Source of the DNA: CAVVGZ01 sp963841845
Lineage (GTDB): Bacteria > Chloroflexota > Anaerolineae > Anaerolineales > Anaerolineaceae
Length of the DNA stretch: 64,000 bases
Assembly: GCA_963841845.1 (NCBI GenBank)
Contig: CAWJEG010000012.1
Coordinates: 62,001-126,000, forward strand
Reading direction: 5' to 3'
Below the pieces are notes generated by a model. The model did not search any database. It was not told where the DNA came from and saw only the letters and a program-made list of their open reading frames with translations. Positions within the stretch are counted from its first letter, which is position 1. Each line of letters begins with the position of its first letter. The translations under genes were made by a program, and so were the position numbers. This document shows positions 53,270-61,462 of this stretch, in pieces.

Positions 53270-54370
53270 ATGACTCTTCAAGGCAAAGGTTTCATGATTT
53301 GGATGATTCCAAGGGCAGAAGGTGGAAATGCTGAAGCAATCGCCAGCGCCGCAAAATCTGCTGGATTGTCCCACGTTCTGATAAAGATAGCGGATGGACC
53401 ATATGCATTCAACGTAGATAAAACCACCAAAGTTGATTTAGTTCCCCCCGTGGCTAAAGCATTAAAGGCAAAAGGCATCCAGGTATGGGGTTGGCACTAT
53501 GTTTATGGGAATAATCCTGGGGGGGAAGCCCAGATTGCAATAAAACGGGTAAAAGAATTGGGTATTGAAGGATATGTCATAGATGCTGAAGCTGAATACA
53601 AGGAATCAGGAAAGGATGTGGCTGCAAAAAAATATATGGCAGAACTTCGCAGCGGATTACCAAACCTGCCGATAGCTTTGTGTTCATACAGGTTTCCAAC
53701 TCTCCATCCCCAGCTGCCATGGAAAATATTTTTAGATAAATGCGATATCAATATGCCTCAGGTTTACTGGCAGTCAGCGCACAATCCTGGCGCCCAATTA
53801 ACCCGTACCGTTAAAGAATTCCAGGCGATGACTCCTTACCGGCCAATAATCCCCACCGGGCCAGTTTACAAAGTTGGTGATTGGCAGCCCACTCCAAAGG
53901 ACGTAATTGAATTCATGGACACGGCTCGTTCATTAAACCTCACCGCTGCAAATTATTTTGAGTGGTACTATGGACGTGTGATAATGCGGCCAGTTTGGGA
54001 TGCAATCGCATCTTATAACTGGAATCCCAGTCCAGTCCAGATTGATTATCCAACCAGGTTTATCAATTCCCTGAACTCCCGTGACTTGAATACAATCGTC
54101 CAAATATACCGGTCAGATTGTGTCCACATCACACCCGACAAGACCCTGCAAGGAACTGCCGCTATTCGTACATGGTATTCCAATTTACTTACCCAGAGAC
54201 TACCCAATGCAAATTTCGAACTGACTGGTTTTACAGGATCAGATAATATCCGTCATTTTACATGGAGGGCAAGCTCATCTGCTGGACGAGTTGAAAACGG
54301 TCAGGATACTTTTGGTATCTTAAACAATTCAGTGGCTTATCACTTCAGCTACTTTAAAATCCAAAAATAA
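53270..54370 (+). CDS. TIM-barrel (glycoside hydrolase-like) protein with C-terminal NTF2-like domain
   Basis: 366 residues without a signal peptide. The first 260 residues follow a TIM-barrel rhythm (HVLIKIADGPYAFN, VWGWHYVYGN, GYVIDAEAEYKE, INMPQVYWQSA, YFEWYYG), as seen in GH25/DUF1906-type glycoside hydrolase folds; two acidic residues (DAEAE) sit where such enzymes keep theirs. Residues of about 262-366 are an NTF2/SnoaL-like domain (TRFINSLNSRDLNTIVQIY, LQGTAAIRTWY). Two-domain build is unusual; activity is unproven. Ends two bases before the end of gyrA. Confidence 0.65.
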   Translation: MTLQGKGFMIWMIPRAEGGNAEAIASAAKSAGLSHVLIKIADGPYAFNVDKTTKVDLVPPVAKALKAKGIQVWGWHYVYGNNPGGEAQIAIKRVKELGIEGYVIDAEAEYKESGKDVAAKKYMAELRSGLPNLPIALCSYRFPTLHPQLPWKIFLDKCDINMPQVYWQSAHNPGAQLTRTVKEFQAMTPYRPIIPTGPVYKVGDWQPTPKDVIEFMDTARSLNLTAANYFEWYYGRVIMRPVWDAIASYNWNPSPVQIDYPTRFINSLNSRDLNTIVQIYRSDCVHITPDKTLQGTAAIRTWYSNLLTQRLPNANFELTGFTGSDNIRHFTWRASSSAGRVENGQDTFGILNNSVAYHFSYFKIQK

Positions 54371-54371
54371 C

Positions 54372-56885
54372 TCATCCTCTGCGTTGATTTTTTTTAGGAG
54401 CCGGCCGGGTCGCTTTAGACCTGGCCGTTCTCTTTTTCTTAATCCCAGGATCACTTACCTTCAACATGGAGTCTTCAATTGGAGTGATCGATACTACCGG
54501 ATTATCCAAACGGGTTTCAAAAACCTGTTTCCCTGCCCTGTTTCTTTTTGTTTGCGGAATTACATCTAATCGGATGGATTTAGTAGCCGATTTTTTAAAA
54601 TTTACCAATCCTTGGGTTGTATTTTTACCAATCAGGATGCCTGCAAGATAATCGTCCTCGCTTAATCTACACGCAATTACTCCTTGTCCGTTGCGTCCTT
54701 GCCGGCTCAATTCATTCTCAGCCATTCTCCACCCCATACCTTTGGCGGATAAAATGAACAATTCTTGTTTTTCACCAATTATGGCGCCACCGATAACGTG
54801 ATCCCCAGCCTGCAGCTTTATTCCTCCAACCCCAGCTGCAACCAACCCCATACCCCTGACTTCTTCCTCAGAGAAGCGGATCGCCATCCCCTTTTTAGTT
54901 AGCAGCAATATATCGGAAGCGCCATCACTGGTTAACAAACGAACTATTTGGTCCCCATTATTTACTTTAGCCAGGAGAAATACCTGGGAAGATGGTCCTG
55001 GTAGTTCCGAAATTGGTGATTTCTTCACCATACCGGCAGCTGTAACTGACAGGATAAAGTACTCTCTATCTAACTCTCCCCCCGTAGGCAGTGCCGCCAA
55101 AGCTGTAATTTTTGATTGTCCTGGCATTGGAGCAATTTGAGTATAAGGGGCCCCTTCAGCAAATGTTTCCGCCACTGGCAGCGATTCTACTGCATGTGCG
55201 AAAGCCTTACCATCTTGTGCGCAAACATAAATGGTATCGTGGGTATTGGTTGCTATAACAAACTTCGGTGCTTCTGTCCCGCTCAAACGCGGCGGTTTCT
55301 CTCCAGCAGTCCGGCTGATCCTATTATCCGATGTAAACCCAACCCACACATTTTGCTGCGGGATCGCATCCCTGACTGTAAGGGGCGCATTTCCGGCTTC
55401 TTTTAATGAGATTATTTTCGATTTACGTGGATCACTAAATTTCCTTTTTATTTCAACAAGTTCTTCTTCAACAACATGCCTTATTTTTCGAGGAGATTTC
55501 AGCAGGATTTCCAACTCCTTGATGGTTTTTAATAAATCTTTATACTCTTCCTCTATCTTCTTTCTTTCCAAAGCTGCCAAACGGCGTAAAGGCATATCCA
55601 AAATAGCCTGGGTTTGTACATCGCTAAGCTTGAAGCGCTTTTTAAGCCGCGTACGTGCCGATTCAACATCCGGCGAACTCCGGATAATTTGGATCACCTC
55701 ATCCAGATTGCTAATAGCCAGACGTAAACCTTCCAGAATATGAGCGCGCTCTTGGGCCTTCTTCAGATCAAATTCACTCCTCCTGCGGACAACCTCAAAC
55801 CGATGTTCAGCAAATACTCGCAGAGCCTGCTTAAGGGAGAGCAGCCTCGGTTCTCCTTTAACAAGCGCAAGGAGAATTATGCTGAACGTATCCTGCAATG
55901 GTGTTCGCCGGTATAGATCCCGGATGATTTGTTCAACGTCGGCTCCCGACTTTAGTTCAATCACGATTCGCATTCCCTGGCGGTCGGATTCGTCGCGCAG
56001 GTCAGCTATTCCTTCCAGGGAGCCATCCCTCACAATATCAGCAATTTTGCTGATGAGCGACGACTTATTCACCTGGTACGGTAACTCAGTGATGATCAGT
56101 TTGGATCGCCCACGCCCCATCTCTTCCTGGTACACCCGGCCGCGGACTGTAATTCTTCCTCTCCCTGTAGCATAAGAGGATAATAATGCAGTTTGGTCAT
56201 CACTCTCGAATATCAAACCACCGGTTGGAAAATCCGGACCTTTAATAAATTGCATAAGATCCTGAACCGATATATCATCCAACTTCTCCCAATGGCCAAT
56301 CATGTAAACAAGCGCATCCACTACCTCTCCGAGATTGTGCGGGGGAATACTGGTAGTCATACCAACAGCGATCCCGGACCCGCCATTAACCAATAAATTT
56401 GGGATTGCAGATGGCAGTACTACCGGTTCCTCCAGGGTATCATCAAAATTCCGCACAAAATCTACCGTTTCCCTGTCTAACTGGGCTAATTCTTCGGCAG
56501 CAAAATTTGTTAATCTCGCTTCCGTATAACGCATGGCTGCTGGTGGGTCTCCATCTACACTTCCAAAATTACCCTGGCCATCCACCAGGGCATAACGCAT
56601 GGTAAAATCCTGGGCCAGCCTGGCCATCGCTTCGTATACCGACATATCGCCATGCGGGTGGTATTTACCCAAAACCTCACCAACAATCCTGGCCGACTTC
56701 TTAAAATCCGTGCCTGGATTAATATTCATATCATGCATGGCATAAAGAATTCTACGCTGAACAGGTTTAAGTCCATCCCTGGCATCGGGGAGCGCCCGTG
56801 ATACGATGACACTCATCGCATAATCGAGATATGATTGCTGCATCTCTTCATCAATATTTACTTTTCTAATAAATCCGATTTCCAT
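54372..56885 (-). CDS. gyrA: DNA gyrase subunit A (type IIA topoisomerase)
   Basis: 837 residues. Breakage-reunion domain with catalytic Tyr120 in AAMRYTEARL and QRDR-region HPHGDMSVYEAMARLAQ. Compared with E. coli GyrA, Ser83 is Met81 and Asp87 is Glu85. The C-terminal beta-pinwheel blades are present (for example SRQGRNGQGVIACRL), but the canonical GyrA box QRRGGKG at the first blade is not seen, so a topoisomerase-IV-like activity or a degenerate box is possible. ATG 56885 follows AAGGAG. Good promoter and the rpoC terminator are just upstream. gyrB is not in the window. Confidence 0.95.
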   Translation of the reverse strand: MEIGFIRKVNIDEEMQQSYLDYAMSVIVSRALPDARDGLKPVQRRILYAMHDMNINPGTDFKKSARIVGEVLGKYHPHGDMSVYEAMARLAQDFTMRYALVDGQGNFGSVDGDPPAAMRYTEARLTNFAAEELAQLDRETVDFVRNFDDTLEEPVVLPSAIPNLLVNGGSGIAVGMTTSIPPHNLGEVVDALVYMIGHWEKLDDISVQDLMQFIKGPDFPTGGLIFESDDQTALLSSYATGRGRITVRGRVYQEEMGRGRSKLIITELPYQVNKSSLISKIADIVRDGSLEGIADLRDESDRQGMRIVIELKSGADVEQIIRDLYRRTPLQDTFSIILLALVKGEPRLLSLKQALRVFAEHRFEVVRRRSEFDLKKAQERAHILEGLRLAISNLDEVIQIIRSSPDVESARTRLKKRFKLSDVQTQAILDMPLRRLAALERKKIEEEYKDLLKTIKELEILLKSPRKIRHVVEEELVEIKRKFSDPRKSKIISLKEAGNAPLTVRDAIPQQNVWVGFTSDNRISRTAGEKPPRLSGTEAPKFVIATNTHDTIYVCAQDGKAFAHAVESLPVAETFAEGAPYTQIAPMPGQSKITALAALPTGGELDREYFILSVTAAGMVKKSPISELPGPSSQVFLLAKVNNGDQIVRLLTSDGASDILLLTKKGMAIRFSEEEVRGMGLVAAGVGGIKLQAGDHVIGGAIIGEKQELFILSAKGMGWRMAENELSRQGRNGQGVIACRLSEDDYLAGILIGKNTTQGLVNFKKSATKSIRLDVIPQTKRNRAGKQVFETRLDNPVVSITPIEDSMLKVSDPGIKKKRTARSKATRPAPKKNQRRG

Positions 56886-56915
56886 ATGCTTCTCCTTCGC
56901 ACTAATCGCCAGGGC

Positions 56916-56943
56916 ATTATATCCAACTATAGAATACCGGCAA
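56916..56943 (-). promoter_or_regulatory. gyrA: Promoter of gyrA
   Basis: On the minus strand: TTGCCG (56938-56943), a 16-base spacer and TATAAT (56916-56921), about 30 bases before the ATG. Confidence 0.6.
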
Positions 56944-56972
56944 AGAGCTTAAACAACTCCATCATGTATTGA

Positions 56973-57019
56973 CAATAAAATAGCGTGAAGTCAAAATTTG
57001 ACTTCACGCTATTTTATTG
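56973..57019. terminator. 47-base near-perfect palindrome, terminator of rpoC
   Basis: Two 23-base perfect arms (56973-56995 and 56997-57019) flank one central base. The stem is GC-rich in the middle (TAGCGTGAAG) with AAAAT/ATTTT ends. It lies 23 bases behind the rpoC stop and before the gyrA promoter. T-runs occur on both sides of the hairpin. Confidence 0.85.
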
Positions 57020-57041
57020 TACCACCGGGGCTGATTATTAT

Positions 57042-60000
57042 TTATTCGTTGTCCAGCAGCTCTGGTAAATCAACTGGGCTTTCCACAATTTCCTCTTCTT
57101 CACGTCCCGGCATGGTCAAACCATCCAGGCGGGTTTGATCAAAACCCGTTCCTGCCGGGATTAGCTTTCCAATGATCACGTTTTCCTTTAGTCCATACAA
57201 TGGATCTTCCGTACCCGCGATGGCGGCTCCAGCCAGTACTTTTATCGTATGTTGGAAAGAAGACGCCGAAAGGAATGAATCAGTACTCAAAGAAGCCTTG
57301 GTAACTCCCAAAAGTACCTCACTAAATTTTGCAGGTTGTTTACCTTCGGAAACCAGATGTTCATTTACCTGGCGGATTTCCAATCGATCTACTGGATCCA
57401 TTGGTAAATATTTTGAATCTCCGGGACGGATTACCTGGACTTTTCCAAGCATTTTTCGAATAATAACCTCGAAATGTTTGTCATTGATATTTTGTCCCTG
57501 AGCACGGTACACTTTTTGGATTTCCGTCAGCAGGTACTTTTGACTGGCGTCGCGTCCCTTGATGCGTAAAACAGTATGGGGATTGAGCGATCCTTCTGTT
57601 AATGGCTCACCCGCTTCCACGTGATCTCCATCTCTAATGAGCAGCCTGGAGGTCGGAGGTATATCTTCCTCCAACGATTCCTTTATCTCGTAGGAAACAA
57701 TCACTTTCTGCTCTTCAATCCTTACTCGGCCAGCATTTTGGGTAGTGATGGTTGCTTCACCCAGGGTGGCAATAACACCTCCCGTAATTACTTTATCCTC
57801 ATCTTTTACAGAAATTAGCCACCCTTCAGGAATTTCAAAAATATCACTTCTCATCTCACTTTGCTCAACCCTGACAACACGCTGATCGCTGTACTTATCC
57901 GACTGAATCACGTGCGCAACACCGGAGATACGGGTGATAACGGCTTCTCCTTTTGGCATTCTCCGGGCTTCAAATAACTCTTCAACCCGGGGCAAACCCG
58001 TCGTGATGTCACCACCCGCCGCAACACCACCGGTATGGAAGGTACGCAGGGTTAATTGTGTTCCCGGCTCGCCAATTGATTGTGCTGCAACAATTCCAAC
58101 GGCTGAACCAAGTTCTACCATTTTTCCCCGCCCAAGATCCATTCCGTAGCATTTTGCACACATCCCCTGGAGAAGTCCGCAGGTTAATGGAGATCTTACA
58201 TAAATTTCTTCTATACCCGCCTTGAGGATTCTGCGCACTGAATCGTGATCAAGGACTTCGTCGCGATCCAGGAGCACTTCTCCAGTGCTTGGATCAACAA
58301 TCCTTGCTGCAGAAAGACGCCCATACAACCTTGATTCCAGGGATTGACCGGCTATATCATCCGTTTTACGAATCCATATTCCTTCCGTAGTTCCGCAGTC
58401 AGGTTCATTAATAATGACATCCTGGGCAATATCTACAAGACGTCTGGTAAGATATCCAGCGTCAGCGGTTCTCAAAGCAGTATCTGCCAACCCTTTCCTT
58501 GCACCGTGGGTGGAAATGAAGTATTCCAGTGCGTTCAAACCTTCGCGGAAGTTCGATTGGATTGGTAGGCGAATAATACGACCCGCTGGATCTGCCATGA
58601 GACCGCGCATTCCAGCCAGCTGGGAAATTGGTCCAAACCCGCCTTTGGTCGCTCCGGAATTCGCCATAGTAGCTAGGTTTCCGACCGGATCCATATAGAT
58701 TTTAACTGCCTCTGCTACGTCTTTTGTGGTTTTTTGCCAGATTTCGATGACTCGTTCATTGCGTTCCTGGTCAGTTAATAAGCCCCGGCGAAAGTCGCGA
58801 TTGATAATTTCTACTTCTTTCTGAGAGTTCGCCAGGATTTCCTGTTTTTGCGGCGGTATGGTAATGTCTGCAACAGCGATGGTTGATCCGGATTTCATTG
58901 CATACTCAAACCCCAGATCTTTTACTTTATCAGCCACGCTTGTCGTGACATCGGTTCCCATGATTTCCAGAACGTCAGCAATCAGGTCTTTCACACCACC
59001 CTTATCCAGAACACGGTTGACAAATTGAACTTCTGCTGGGAGAATGCGATTAAATAGCACCCTGCCAACAGTTGTATCTACAATTTGTTTTCTTGGAGAC
59101 AGTAAACGAACCCGCTTATCGTCATACCAGGTTTCGACACTGACCTTAATTTTGGCATGGATATTAATTTGATCCAGACCATAAGCCAGTTCAACCTCGT
59201 CTAGATTAGCAAATATTTTTCCATCCCCTTCTAATTTCTTGTTGGATTCCATGGTTAGATAATAAACACCCAGAACCATATCCTTCGAAGGGGTGATGAT
59301 CGGTTCTCCATCAGCCGGTTTTAGTAGATTTTTGGAAGATAGCATTAAATTACGGGCTTCCCAGACTGCCTTGTCAGATAATGGTACATGTACAGCCATC
59401 TGGTCACCATCAAAATCGGCGTTAAACGCAGTGGTCACCAGGGGGTGCAATTGAATGGCACTACCCTCAATGAGAACCGGTTCAAATGCCTGAATCCCAA
59501 GACGGTGAAGTGTTGGGGCACGATTCAGTAAAACTGGTCTTTCTTTAATTACTTCTTCAAGGACTTCCCAAACTTCCGGGCGGTTGCGTTCTATAAACCG
59601 TCGGGCGCCTTTAACATTGGCTGCATAGGTATGTTGAACCAGTCTTGCAATAACAAAGGGACGGAATAGCTCTAATGCCATTGATTTAGGCAGACCGCAC
59701 TGGTATAGCTTAAGGTTGGGTCCAACCACAATAACCGAACGGCCGGAATAATCTACGCGCTTTCCAAGTAAGTTTCGGCGGAAGCGGCCTTTCTTGCCTT
59801 TAAGCATATCGCTTAAGGATTTCAACTCTCTTCTGCCCCGCCTGGATAATGCCTTGCCGCGCTGTGAGTTATCTATAAGTGAATCTACTGCTTCCTGAAG
59901 CATACGTTTTTCGTTGCGCACAATTACATCCGGGGCGCCAAGCTCCAACAACCTCTTTAGACGGTTGTTGCGGTTAATTACACGCCGGTATAGATCATTT

Positions 60001-61295
60001 AAATCCGAGGTGGCAAAACGCCCGCCGTCTAACTGGACCATCGGACGCAAATCCGGGGGGATAACCGGTAACACTTCCAGAATCATCCACTCCGGGCTAT
60101 TACCAGACCGCCGGAAGGCTTCGACGACTTTGAGACGTGTCGTGGCTTTTTTTCGTTTTTGTTTACTACGCGTTGTTCGTACCTCATGCCACAAATCCTC
60201 AGAGAGTTTATCCAGGTCAATTCTTCCAAGGATATCATGGAACGCTTCTGCACCCATATCTGCACGGAAGACCTGTCCCCAGCGTGATTTTAGTTCCCGG
60301 TAGCGGCTTTCACTGAGAAACGTAAACGGCCTTAACTCATGCAATTCATCCCTCATGTATGAGTTCTGGTTCTGCGAATCCTCCGATTGCACTTCCAACT
60401 GGTTGCGCAGGTTTTCCATACGTTCTTCGGCTTCGGTGCGCAATGTTGTTTTTTGAAGATCAATTTCATCCAGCTCGCGGCGTATTTGTTCCCGTAGTTC
60501 ATTCTCGATAGCTTCCAGGCTTTCTTTAACGATTTTCTGAACTTTGGTAATATGCCTGTTTTGGATCGTTTCGCCTGCTTCGGCGATTACCGTTTTAGCC
60601 GAATCGAATACAATTTCTTTACGAATCGCTTTTCCCTGGTTTTCTTGCAGTTGACGTTCAAGATCCTGCCCTTCCTGAATGACAGGCTCCAGCCGAGAAG
60701 CAACATCTTCGTCTGCTCTGGATTTGATATCATCCCTTTTTGTTTCTAAAGCAGAGTTTTTTTGGTCCCGTTCTTGTTTAACTTCAAGGATGCGGGAATT
60801 AATTTGGCTCGCAAATTCCCGTTCTGAAACACTCATTTCATCTTCAAGCCGTTTCAGGGCTTTTTGCCTGGCTTCTTCATCAACATAAGTGATGATATAT
60901 TGTGCAAAATAGAGAACCCGGTCAAGATTTCTTCGGGATAAATCCAATAACAAGCCTAGATAGGAAGGAATTCTGCGGGTATACCAGATATGCGCTACTG
61001 GACTTGCCAGTTCAATATGTCCCATTCTTTCACGCCTTACTGAAGAACGGGTAACTTCCACACCACACTTATCGCAAATAATTCCTTTGTATCTTGGATT
61101 TTTATATTTTCCACAATAACATTGCCAATCTCGCGTTGGACCAAAAATTGCCTCACAAAACAAACCATCTTTTTCCGGTCTTAATCTTCTGTAGTTGATT
61201 GTCTCAGGTTTCAGAACTTCACCATACGACCAACTACGAATCGTTTCTGGAGAGGCAAGACTGATACGTAAAGCTACCAACCCTTTCGTTTCCAC
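57042..61295 (-). CDS. rpoC: DNA-directed RNA polymerase subunit beta'
   Basis: 1417 residues in one frame. Zinc-binding CYCGKYKNPRYKGIICDKC near residue 60-80, the catalytic triad NADFDGDQMAVHVPLS, and the C-terminal TLRTFHTGGVA motif (bridge helix/trigger region). Between the zinc and clamp parts, residues of about 150-330 form a charged helical, coiled-coil-like insertion (AETRKALKRLEDEMSV-type pattern, then RREL/EERMENLRNQL), as in other bacterial clades. Start is GTG 61295 with AGGAGG eight bases upstream. rpoB is not upstream; an independent promoter and a histidine kinase gene are. Confidence 0.97.
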   Translation of the reverse strand: METKGLVALRISLASPETIRSWSYGEVLKPETINYRRLRPEKDGLFCEAIFGPTRDWQCYCGKYKNPRYKGIICDKCGVEVTRSSVRRERMGHIELASPVAHIWYTRRIPSYLGLLLDLSRRNLDRVLYFAQYIITYVDEEARQKALKRLEDEMSVSEREFASQINSRILEVKQERDQKNSALETKRDDIKSRADEDVASRLEPVIQEGQDLERQLQENQGKAIRKEIVFDSAKTVIAEAGETIQNRHITKVQKIVKESLEAIENELREQIRRELDEIDLQKTTLRTEAEERMENLRNQLEVQSEDSQNQNSYMRDELHELRPFTFLSESRYRELKSRWGQVFRADMGAEAFHDILGRIDLDKLSEDLWHEVRTTRSKQKRKKATTRLKVVEAFRRSGNSPEWMILEVLPVIPPDLRPMVQLDGGRFATSDLNDLYRRVINRNNRLKRLLELGAPDVIVRNEKRMLQEAVDSLIDNSQRGKALSRRGRRELKSLSDMLKGKKGRFRRNLLGKRVDYSGRSVIVVGPNLKLYQCGLPKSMALELFRPFVIARLVQHTYAANVKGARRFIERNRPEVWEVLEEVIKERPVLLNRAPTLHRLGIQAFEPVLIEGSAIQLHPLVTTAFNADFDGDQMAVHVPLSDKAVWEARNLMLSSKNLLKPADGEPIITPSKDMVLGVYYLTMESNKKLEGDGKIFANLDEVELAYGLDQINIHAKIKVSVETWYDDKRVRLLSPRKQIVDTTVGRVLFNRILPAEVQFVNRVLDKGGVKDLIADVLEIMGTDVTTSVADKVKDLGFEYAMKSGSTIAVADITIPPQKQEILANSQKEVEIINRDFRRGLLTDQERNERVIEIWQKTTKDVAEAVKIYMDPVGNLATMANSGATKGGFGPISQLAGMRGLMADPAGRIIRLPIQSNFREGLNALEYFISTHGARKGLADTALRTADAGYLTRRLVDIAQDVIINEPDCGTTEGIWIRKTDDIAGQSLESRLYGRLSAARIVDPSTGEVLLDRDEVLDHDSVRRILKAGIEEIYVRSPLTCGLLQGMCAKCYGMDLGRGKMVELGSAVGIVAAQSIGEPGTQLTLRTFHTGGVAAGGDITTGLPRVEELFEARRMPKGEAVITRISGVAHVIQSDKYSDQRVVRVEQSEMRSDIFEIPEGWLISVKDEDKVITGGVIATLGEATITTQNAGRVRIEEQKVIVSYEIKESLEEDIPPTSRLLIRDGDHVEAGEPLTEGSLNPHTVLRIKGRDASQKYLLTEIQKVYRAQGQNINDKHFEVIIRKMLGKVQVIRPGDSKYLPMDPVDRLEIRQVNEHLVSEGKQPAKFSEVLLGVTKASLSTDSFLSASSFQHTIKVLAGAAIAGTEDPLYGLKENVIIGKLIPAGTGFDQTRLDGLTMPGREEEEIVESPVDLPELLDNE

Positions 61296-61308
61296 TAATA
61301 AGCCTCCT

Positions 61309-61340
61309 AAATTATGCTCAAAGTGCGTAAATTATGCACA
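61309..61340. repeat. 12-base direct repeat in the rpoC leader
   Basis: AAATTATGCTCA (61309-61320) and AAATTATGCACA (61329-61340) on the plus strand differ at one base and are spaced 20 bases apart (two helical turns). Possible operator half-sites. Confidence 0.4.
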
Positions 61341-61360
61341 GGGCTTTCTCTTCCTGTGCA
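61335..61360. repeat. Inverted repeat in the rpoC leader
   Basis: TGCACAGG (61335-61342) and CCTGTGCA (61353-61360) can pair as an eight-base stem with a 10-base loop in the rpoC 5' leader. Confidence 0.5.
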
Positions 61361-61398
61361 GACACCATTATCGGAAATTCTATATTAACCAAACGATT

Positions 61399-61407
61399 AT
61401 TATATCA
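61399..61407 (-). promoter_or_regulatory. rpoC: Extended -10 promoter of rpoC
   Basis: On the minus strand TGATATAAT is an extended -10 (TGnTATAAT), 104 bases from the GTG start. A TTGTGT lies 19 bases upstream of the TATAAT. Confidence 0.55.
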
Positions 61408-61462
61408 CAATTATTTGGGAGGAACACAATGTTTTTTGGTATTTACTTTCTTTTCCTGTTTC

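Noticed and set aside
55231..55743. 170-residue ORF on the plus strand
   Set aside because: Lies wholly inside gyrA on the opposite strand; the gyrA motifs show which strand is coding.
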